Shown piece after piece: positions 55,747 to 64,000 of a stretch of DNA of 64,000 nt. The notes under the pieces are model-generated. The model saw nothing but the letters and a program-made list of their open reading frames with translations. It was not told the origin of the DNA and searched no databases. Location: NCBI RefSeq assembly GCF_000142905.1, contig NW_013657674.1:225472-289471 (forward strand), read 5' to 3'. Numbering within the stretch: position 1 is the first letter of the stretch; every line of letters begins with the position of its first letter. A program made the translations under genes and the position numbers. This DNA is from Thecamonas trahens ATCC 50062. Lineage: Eukaryota > Apusozoa > Apusomonadida > Apusomonadidae.

Positions 55747-57420
55747 CTACTTGCCAGAGGCGCAGACGGTGGGCGGGCACGGCTTGAAGGGGAAGGCGGT
55801 GGGGGCGACCGAGACAAACGAGGTGAGCTTGAGCGGGTCGAGCCACGAGAGGCCGGCAAAGTCAAACTCACACTCGATGAAGAGGCCCTCATAACCGGCC
55901 TCGGGGACGGCGCGGGAGAAGGTCCACGAGTTGTTGCCCATGGGAACGAGTGGCTCGTCGAACCACAGGATGGGGTTGAGGCATGCCGGGTTCTTAAAGT
56001 CGGCACAGGTGATGAGGCGGAAGTCGCGGGTGTGCTTGTTGTACCCGTGCCAGCCGATGCACTTCTTGGGCTGGGAGTTGGTGGACGACGCCGGGTCGAT
56101 GTGGACATCGATGGTGGCCAGCTTGTCAGAGACCGAGATGGAGGTAGACATGACCGGGATGGTCTTGCCCTCCATGATGGCGACGGCAAACGACTGGACA
56201 GTGAGTGCGACGTCGATCTGGTGGCCGGTGAGGCTGTGCTCGGCATTGGGCACCATGCGCTGGATGACGGTGGCGCCGGCGTCCTCGATGGGCTTGACCC
56301 ACGAGCCGGTCTTGGCCCGCCACGGCTCGGGCATGAAAAACTCGTCGCCGGTGGCGTCGATGGAGAGGATGGTCTGCCGCGAGTAGTTGGCGGCAAAGCC
56401 CGGGCCGGTCGGAGTGACCAGGTCGAGCAGGCTCTGGAACAGCGGGAGGTTGAGGTAGTCGATGACACCGGCGTCAAGGTAGTCGTCAAGCGCAAAAGAG
56501 AACCCATTGTACGCCTTGTACATGTCGCCGATCATGAACACAAGATCGCCGACCGGCGCCACAATGGGGACGGCGGCGACGACACGGTCGGGACGCTCGG
56601 CAGTCGCCGCAGTCGCGGCAGCCATCCACGTCGTCCACCCGCGCTTCGACGCGCCCGCGAGGAGCCAGCGGCGGACCGGAACAAGGTCCTTGCCGTACGA
56701 CGCGGTGAAGGTCTCGATAGTGTCCATGGCACGGAGGACACTGCGGACCATGGGGAAGCGGAGGAGCCATGTCGGGTCGGCCTTGCCGCCGCTCTCAAGC
56801 CACACCTTCCACGTCCATGCAATGATGGCGTCCTCGGTCCGCGACTTGCCCGACGGGTCGTTGGAGAAGACCAGCGGCTCCGAGGGGACGGCCGAGAGGT
56901 GAGCCGAGACCGCACCGGTCGTTCCACACAGAATCTCGACCAGAGCATCGCCCTTGGATGGCGGCGAGGCCTTGTTGGCGGTGTGACCGCCGTCGATGTA
57001 GAGCAGCGCAATGTCGTTGTCCTTTCGCGGCTTGTGCGGGACACACACCTGCAGCCAGTGCGTCCACATCGGCTTGTTGCTGTACTGAGGCATCCACTCA
57101 CCCGAGGTGAGGAACACGTTGTAGACGGTAAAGTCCACACCCTTGATGGTCTGGTTCATGACCTCGTACGTGTAGTCGTCATCTGGAGCATGCACACTAA
57201 ATCCCCGTCCTCGCCATGCCTCTTGGTGAGTTGGATTCGTTTCCGCCAGCTCCCGGCACGGCTGGCCTGCCTCTGTCCAACGTCGCCGTTGGCACGTCAC
57301 GTGCGCGCGACAAGGGTAGGAAGGAAGGGAGCCAGGGCAAACGTACTAGTCATACAGCGGGCCAGCAGAGGCACACATGGCAAGCGCAGCAAGCGCAAGA
57401 GCAAAGGCCACACAACGCAT
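55747..57420 (-). CDS. Secreted AprA-like (PhoPQ-related family) protein
   Basis: Exons 57420-57347 and 57196-55747 (donor GTACGT, acceptor TAG, phase 2) give 507 residues. Exon 1 encodes a signal peptide (MRCVAFALALAALAMCASAG). The splice restores GPLYDYVHAPDDDYTYEV, the family's N-terminal YVxAPD motif. The core is an alpha/beta-hydrolase-like fold with GASKRGWTTW as the nucleophile elbow (G-x-S-x2-G), DATGDEFFMPEP, and ARPDRVVAAVPIV-like strands. The family is named for a bacterial PhoPQ-regulated protein, but the eukaryotic member AprA of Dictyostelium is a secreted autocrine repressor of proliferation. A similar secreted signalling or hydrolase role is likely here. There is no evidence of virulence function. 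Confidence 0.82.
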
Positions 57421-57603
57421 GTCTTGTTGGTGAGGCTAAGTCAAGTGAGAGTGATTGGGGGGAAAGGGGGAAGGGGGGAAGAGGGGGAGGGGCGGCAGGG
57501 AAAGAAAGTTGGTGTGCAAGGGGAAGGAGCTGAAAACTAGCAGTTGGGGCGGGGCAGGGCGGGGCACACCCAAGATTGATCACTGGTTGTTGATTGATTC
57601 TAT

Positions 57604-60600
57604 TTACGCCGTCTGTGGCTGATGGTACCGCTCCACAAGCATCCTCGCCCGTGGGTTGAAGCCCGCGATAGCACCGGCCACTGCAAGCGGCCGCAGCGTG
57701 GTGTCGACCCGTGCATCGGCGGCGAGGAGGTCGGCAATCTCCACGTGGCCACCCTTGCACGCGAGTTCAAACGCTGTGAGCGTGTCGCGCCCCGCGTTGA
57801 CGTCGACCTCCGGCGAGTTCAGGAGAAGGCGGACAATCTCGACGCTACCGCGCTCGGCGGCAACCTGAAGCGGGCAGAACATCCCGGCTGCCACCTCCGC
57901 AGGTGAGCCGCCGATTTGTCGCTCAAGCAGCCACCGGACGACATCGACGTGGTCGCGGCAAACCGCAGTAAAGATCGGCGTCATGTTCTGGTCCACAGAC
58001 GCCGACTCGGTGTCGATCTCGTGATCGCTGTCCACCAACAGCTGCACCATCGCCAGCGACCCGCCCTCACATGCCGCATAGAACATGGTCCGGCCCTCCA
58101 GATCGCGGTGTGCCACGTCGAGCTCGCCCCTTGGCACACGCTGCAGAAACATCTGCACAACTTCGATGTGCTGGTTGAAGGCCGCTGCCCAGACTGGGAC
58201 TCGCCCGGCCTGGTTTGCTGCGTTTGGATCTGCGCCGGCGGTCAGAAGCGCGTCCACAACTGCCACAGATCCATGGACACTCGCCAACATGAGTGCTGTG
58301 TCGCCGTCCGAGTCCTTCACGTCCAGCTCGGCGCCCGCCGCAACGAGCATGCACGCAAGCTCCTCCTTTTTCGCGAGAGTCGCAAGCCACATCGCGCTCA
58401 ATCCATCCTCGTCGATGTGGTTGATGTTGGCTCCATGGGCAAGCAGGGCTTCTGCCACACGCACATCTTGCGGACTCTCAGCGTTCTGCGACATGAACAG
58501 CGGCGTGCGCTGGCTGCGGGACTCGGCGTCGACGGTGGCACCTGCATCAATAAGTGCCTTCACCATCTCCACGTGTCCCATCAAGGCTGCCTTGTGCAGC
58601 GGTGTCCGGCCGTCCTTGGTGGCGAGGTCGAGGTTGAGCTCCGCTGCGTGGTCCGACTCGAGCAGCGCGCGGACGACCTCGATCTCACCACTCTCCACCG
58701 CCACGTACAGCACCGAGCATCCGTTGGTGCTCCGCACCCCGTTGACGCTGAGCTCGCCGACCACGCCGAGCTCTAGGATGAGCTTGACAATGTCGGTAGA
58801 CTTATTGAGCGCGGCATGCCAAAGAGGCGTTCGGTTCTCCAAATCTGGCTCATCGAGCGAGCACCCGGCGTTGAGCGCAGCGCGGGCAATGTTTGTGCGC
58901 TTGTTCAGCGCAGCCAGAGCGAGGATGTTGAACCCATCCTTGTCGGTCACGTGCACACTTGCACCCAGCTCGATCAGCGTCATCACGCACTCGGTCGCGC
59001 CCATCACCGTCGCCAGCAGGATCGGCGTCAAGCCGAGCTGGTTAACCGTGTTGACGCCGGCGCCAGCCTCCACCAGCGCCCGAATCGACCCGGCGTGCTT
59101 CCCGATCGCTGCACATGCTACCGGCGAGTCGCCGGTCTCGTCAAGCATGTTGACATCCATGCCAAACGCAATCAGCAGCCGCACCATCTCTTCCGACTGG
59201 CTAAGCGCCGCGCGATGGAGCGGCGTCCTCCCATCATTTGCCCGCGCGTCGAGGTCAAACTCGCGCCCGCTCTCCACCAGCGCCCGCAACGTTGCCATCG
59301 ACTTGCCCTCGACCGCCACGTACAAGACAGAGCATCCATTTGACGTCCGCCGCGCGTTGACGTTAAGCTCGTCGCCCGGAAAACGGTCGAGCAAGAGCTG
59401 GACCACTTCAGAGTTGCCTTTGAGCGCCGCATACCACAGCGGCGTGCGCCCGTCGTCATCTGCAGCGTCAACCGCTGCTCCAGCCTCAATGAGCAGACTC
59501 ACAACCTGCGTGTTCCCAGCCTCGACAGCATGCGACAGCACCGACTGTCCTTTTGAGTTGCACATCTGAACGTTCGGACGAGGCGTCTGCCCCAGTGCGT
59601 TCCGAACCAGGAACAGATCGCCGCGCGTCGCTCCGCCCCACAGCAGCTCATCCGCGCCGTTGCCAAACTCAGGTGGCCGCGCAGGCGTCGCCACCGGCAT
59701 CGACCTTCCAAAGGCGCGCCGAAGCAGTGCCTCGAGCGAGTCTGTCGAATCCTCGCTCGACTCGGGCGTGTCCGATCTCTCGTCAGCCTCTCGTGGCATC
59801 GCGCCAAAAGGCATCGGGTCCGGCATCGGCACCGCGCCCGGTACCGCGCCCGGTACCGCACCCGGCATCCCAACTGGCGCCATACCCGGCATCACGCCCG
59901 GCATCACGCCCGGCATTGCGCCCGGCATCGACGCTCCATGCCCAAACGCGGCCGCCGCGTTTGCCACCATGCGCACAAACTCAGCAAAAGCGCCCCCGGG
60001 AGCAGATGGAGCAGCTCCGCCCGCATGACCCGGTCCGCGCGCAAAGTGGGTGGCATGCGGCTCCGGCAGCACAGGCTCTTCTTCGTCGTCGGACGAGGTA
60101 GAGTCAAGAACCTCGATGACCGGATTGCCAGGGTTGTAGCCGCGGCGACGCATACCCCCAGTGGTGCCTGATGGGGCGCCCCCCGACCAGCCGGGTGCCG
60201 ACCTGGAAGCGCGTGCCGGCCTGGAAGTGCGTTTCGGCCTGAAAGCGTGCGGTGATGCCGGCGCTGGAGTCGGCGTTGGTGTTGACGCCGGCCCAGCTGC
60301 CGCCTGCGTTGTTGTGTCCAAATCGCGCCCAATGCGCAGAACGAGCCGTGGGTCGGGCAACTCGGCAAACTGAAACGCAAGCTTGGCGTCGTCAAACCGA
60401 CCATGGTTGACAAGATAAAAGCCAAAGGCCTTGGCCATCGACTCGACAAGGTCGGCGTTACCAAACTGCACCGCTGCGAGGCACGCCCTGCGGTACAGGT
60501 CGTCGACGAGGGGAAGCTCCTCCGGGAAAGAGCCGTGCTCGCCCAGAAAGTCGGCACAGTTGCGAAGGACCATGGCCTTCCGGCTGTCGGACACGGCATC

Positions 60601-62239
60601 AATGCCGCGCTCGAGCACACGCCGGCAGTACCGGTCGGCCTGCGCAATGTTGCCTTGCTTGGCCTGCTTCGGCACTAGATGCGCCCACAGCTCGACAATA
60701 GCCGACGCGCCGTCGGCCTCGGCTCGGGCAGACAGCTCGGCAATGCGCTCCTCCGCCCAGTCGGGCGCGAACGCCGAGAGCTCCGCCAGCACCGCGGCTA
60801 CATCCGCCACACGCTCGTTGACCGAGATAGACGCGTTGGCTGCATACAGCGCGTATCCAGTGTCGTACGCCTCGAGCACGTCATCCAGCGAGAGCACGCG
60901 CAGCCGCTGCAGCGTACCTCCAAACGTACGCTGGTCACGGCGGAACAGCGCAAGAAGAAGCAGCGCATGCCCGATCATGTCCTCGCCCATCTCGGGGCCG
61001 ATCGCCGGATGGCTCTTTGCCTGCGTACCATACGCAATCGCCTTGCGAGCCTCCATCACAAACATCCGCCGCGACGCATGCTCCTGAAGCGCGAGCAGAC
61101 CGTACGCCTGAGAGCACAGCTGAAAGTGTCGCACCATGTCAAGCCCGTCTAGAGCTCGCGCGCCGGCCATCGAAACAAAGCGCTCCACATCCTCAAGCTT
61201 GCCAAACTGCGATGCGCCCCAAAGGACTGCCTTATACACCGCGTTGGCCGTGTGTCCACGTGGCTTGTGCACCTCCAGAAGGACTTTGGAGAACTCCAGG
61301 AGACGCGGATCCTGCGCGTTGTGGAGGAGAGCAAGGAGGTTGAACGAGGTGTTTCGGTCCATGATCGGAATCGCGTGTTGCGCAAGGGCCGCTCGCCCGG
61401 CAGCCGCATTCCCACCCTGTAGCTCGACAAAGATCTTGTGGAGGAAAAACTCACCCGGTGGGAGCGGCGGCTTGTCGTCATCGCCTGCAAACGCAAGCTT
61501 GTGGCAGGCAAAGCCACGCGCGACACACGCTGCCATCGCCGCCATCACCTCGTCGTCGACTGCCTCCTGCCCAAAGAGCGAAACAGCCTCAGCCACAGAC
61601 GTCTCGTGCAGCGAGAGCTCAGAGCGGAGCATGTTGCGGAACATGGCGAGCACCGACTTGGGCTCGCGCTTGCTGCCGTTCATCACCTGCGTGCTGACCT
61701 CCTCCTCGAGCCGGCCGACAAGCTCGACAAACTCAGTGAGCCGGCTGTCAGCAAAGGCCGAGACCAGTCGCGGCCGCAGGACGTTTGCATAAAACGCTTT
61801 GAAAAGCTCCATGTGCCGCAGCTTGTAAAGCTCGGTTCCATGCGCGGTGAGCGCGCTCTGCAGTGCATTGCGCTTGGTCGTAAAGACCAGGTCGATCTCA
61901 CCCGTGAACGTGTCCAGCGACCATGTCGAATCGCTCCGCGCCTCGAGCTCCAACTGCAGCTCGCGCTGCGCCGCGCGCGTCATTTCGGCGCAACGCAGAA
62001 ACGTCTCTGCTCCCGAAAAGTCCTCCACGGCCTTGTTGAGCGTCTGCGTCCAGAGCTGATGGACCTGGCTGCCTTTGAGCGGCTGCGCAGCAAGCGAGTC
62101 GCGGCCATCGGCTAGGCGGACCAGAATCAGCTCCGCCAGCTGCGCTATGGCATCGCGCCATGCCTCAGACACGGCATCAACCGGAAGCGCCTCCAGTTTG
62201 CGCTTGCTAGCATCGCGCATCGCTGCCCCGCCCAGCGGC
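57604..62239 (-). CDS. Ankyrin-repeat C-terminal part of the TIR-GTPase-ankyrin gene
   Basis: About 1545 codons. The first 550 residues are helical and continue the GBP-like protein upstream (RKLEALPVDAVSEAWRDAIA, TPR-like KAIAYGTQAKSHPAIGPEMG). A disordered Pro/Gly and MPGAMPGV-repeat linker follows; it contains VIEVLDSTSSDDEEE, a likely SUMO-interacting motif. Then about 18-20 ankyrin repeats cover 59650-57640 (for example GRTPLWYAALKGNSEVVQLL, DGRTPLHKAALMGHVEMVKA). No catalytic residues in the ankyrin part. The frame starts either at an ATG at 62220 as a separate gene, or more likely continues from the GTPase frame across a missing C at 62240-62243. It ends at 57604 with YHQPQTA. Ankyrin repeats bind proteins, here probably the sensing or scaffold end. 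Confidence 0.82.
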
Positions 62240-64000
62240 GGGGAAGGCACGCGACCGAGAGCGACGCAAACGTGTTGTCGACGGCAGCCATCATCTCCGC
62301 GAGCTCGGGTGCGCGCATGGCCTCGGCAATTTCGTCCGCCGCATCGACATCTTGCACGTCGCGGAGGCAGATGATGAGGTGCCCGAGCTTGCGCGCCGGG
62401 CCCGAGCCCTGCAGTTGCTGGGCAGCGAGTGCAAGGTGGTGGACTTGGGTCAGCAAGTCGCGCGGAAGGTTCAACTTGGTGTGGAACAGGATGACCCGCG
62501 AGACAAACATGACTGGAAGCATGATCTCTACATCCTGCTCGTGGGTCCGGTCGCATCCACCACGGCCCTCGACATCCATAAAGAGCACAGGAGTGTCAGA
62601 GGTGGAAAGGTCGGCGACTGCCTCGTCCGTGATACTACTGTCCGCGTCACTGCTCGGCACAAAACCGGTCGCCACAGGACCGTCCAAGTCGACTCGGTCA
62701 GAGCTGAGCTCAACAAACGCCCGCCGCAAGATTGGCGGCCAGAACATGTCTGCGCCCAGAGTGCAGTGTTTGAGATATCCACGACGGACATCAAACGGGT
62801 AGAGAGGAAGGCAATCCGGCGGAAAGCCGAGTTCGTGCTCCGAGAGAAAGCGCACAAGCGCACGGACAAGATCCGATGCAAACCACGACTTGCCGCACCG
62901 TGAGTCGCCCATCGACGAAATGATCTCAAGCATGCTGTCATAGAGAGCAAGGAGATCAAGGCCAGGTTCCATAACAATGTCCCCACCCTTGCGGGTGATG
63001 ACAGAGTGAACAGTGCCGTTGGGCCGGTCGTGACGGCGTCGCTGCTCCCGCTCCCAACCTCGGTCGCCGCCCCAGCATGCGCTCCATCCGCGGCTCCATC
63101 CGTCTCGCTCCGCGCGATGATCCGGGCAGTGGGCGGTGGCGGAGCCGATGGTCCGGCTACGTCCGACCCAATCGAGATCGTGTCATCGTCCGGAGTCGCA
63201 CCGAGGTTGGCAGAGAGGCGGGTGGCCCAGGTGTTGGCGGCAACAATGAGCTCGTCCATGGCGAGGCGCAGCTTGCGCGGGACCATGCGGACGGCATGCC
63301 ACTTGGCATCAAAGTCGTCAATGAGAGCGATGCCTCGCTCGACAGCCTCCAGCAGCGCCGGATCCGCTGGTGCGTCGGCCGGCGCTCCGCCCAGCCTATG
63401 CTGCTCTGCCACAAAGAACCGCCGCAGGAGTGCAATTGGCGTTGTTGACACCGGTGCCGGGAGCGCGTCAATGATGGAGCGCACGTTGTGGTGCGCAAGT
63501 CCGTCCTCCGGAATGTTCGGCGCGCAGACCTGTGCAAGCCGTACCATCACGCCCAATTGGTCGTCAGGAGGCGAGAACCGGACGTAGTCGTCGACCCGAG
63601 TGACCACGAACGAAAACGCGTCGTCAATGTTGCCACCAGGCACACGATTGTTGTCGTAAAAGTGGGCCCGGACTGCGTCAGCGATGACGGCCTCAGCCGT
63701 AGCGAGGTTGTCACGGTCGAGCGTCGCCGGCAACTCGAGGTACAATCGCGCCTCAGACCCTTCGGCCAGGATCGAGTGGAGACAGCTGCAAAAACGTCCA
63801 AAGACCAGCGCTTTGCGCGCCTCGTTGGCCGAGACTCCAATGAGGACCGGGAGGATCTCGATCTTGCCCGTTCCGGTGCCGACGAGCTCGCCAAGGCACG
63901 CGAGCTCGCGAATGCAGCTCAGGTCCATGCGGTTGTTGACAAAGCTCGGCGTTATCATGAGGACAACCACACCTCCGCGAGTGGCCAAGAGGGCATCAGC
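62240..64000 (-). CDS. TIR-like and GBP-like GTPase N-terminal part, truncated by the window edge
   Basis: The frame runs in from the right edge. First part (to about 63020): TIR-like, with VVVLMITPSFVNNR, LSCIRELACLGELV and IEILPVLIGVSAN, the strand-helix pattern of TIR domains after the first helix. Catalytic Glu of NADase-type TIRs cannot be judged. After a linker the frame shifts by one at about 63021-63023 (missing base, or a 119-base intron 63042-63160) into HSVITRKGGDIV, then the Walker A loop GDSRCGKS, a switch DVEGRG motif, and helical GBP-type segments (HLALAAQQLQGSG). This matches the plan of guanylate-binding GTPases. It then continues by one more frame shift into the ankyrin part. 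TIR assignment is moderate; the GTPase assignment is stronger. Confidence 0.65.

Overview
This window is nuclear DNA of a GC-rich, gene-dense protist. Genes lie on both strands with short spacers, many are split by one or two GT-AG introns, and the products are eukaryotic (pescadillo, Arp6, Acl4, Tap42, CEP72, COX7a-like, mS35, an SLC25 carrier, FYVE/PX/PH proteins). The centriolar-satellite homologue implies a flagellated cell, and a secreted AprA-like protein recalls amoebozoa. An apusomonad such as Thecamonas is my best guess, but this is inference from style and gene content and could not be searched. Most 5' splice sites I could place read GTACG, and that signal was used to recover several first exons.

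Layout. 0-7 kb: a broken C2 fragment, a possible first exon of a mitochondrial C1-THF synthase, a WW protein, an SLC25 carrier, a CDGSH iron-sulfur protein and a repeat-rich protein. 7.7-19 kb: pescadillo, a peptidyl-tRNA-hydrolase-like/CK2-like kinase fusion, a COX7a-like subunit, Acl4, Arp6, a tandem pair of Cys-rich paralogues and a DUF268 protein. 19-28 kb: a phosphoinositide/membrane block (FYVE-C2-INPP4, PX-BAR sorting nexin, PH protein, PSI-like receptor, Frag1/DRAM/Sfk1 protein). 28-35 kb: an FERSVE-repeat protein, CEP72 with an overlapping small ORF, a filament-like repeat protein and QTRT2. 35-45 kb: a membrane protein, a 2H phosphoesterase, a deoxynucleoside kinase, an AlkB homologue, an LRR-PH protein with long Lys and Ala/Glu/Pro repeats, and mS35. 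45-57 kb: a RanBP2-type zinc-finger protein, a BTB/T1 protein, a COPI-associated-like protein, Tap42, two unknown proteins, an F-box protein, an assembly gap and the AprA-like protein. 57.6-64 kb: a very large minus-strand gene running off the right edge, encoding TIR-like, GBP-like GTPase, helical and ankyrin regions.

The strongest candidates for something undescribed are the TIR-GTPase-ankyrin gene, which looks like an innate-immunity-type receptor, and the fusion of a catalytically dead peptidyl-tRNA hydrolase fold to a CK2-like kinase. FYVE-INPP4 and the CCSWCPSC paralogue pair come next. Several frames are broken by what looks like one missing base in a short homopolymer, so the assembly should be checked before any biology is built on those breaks.
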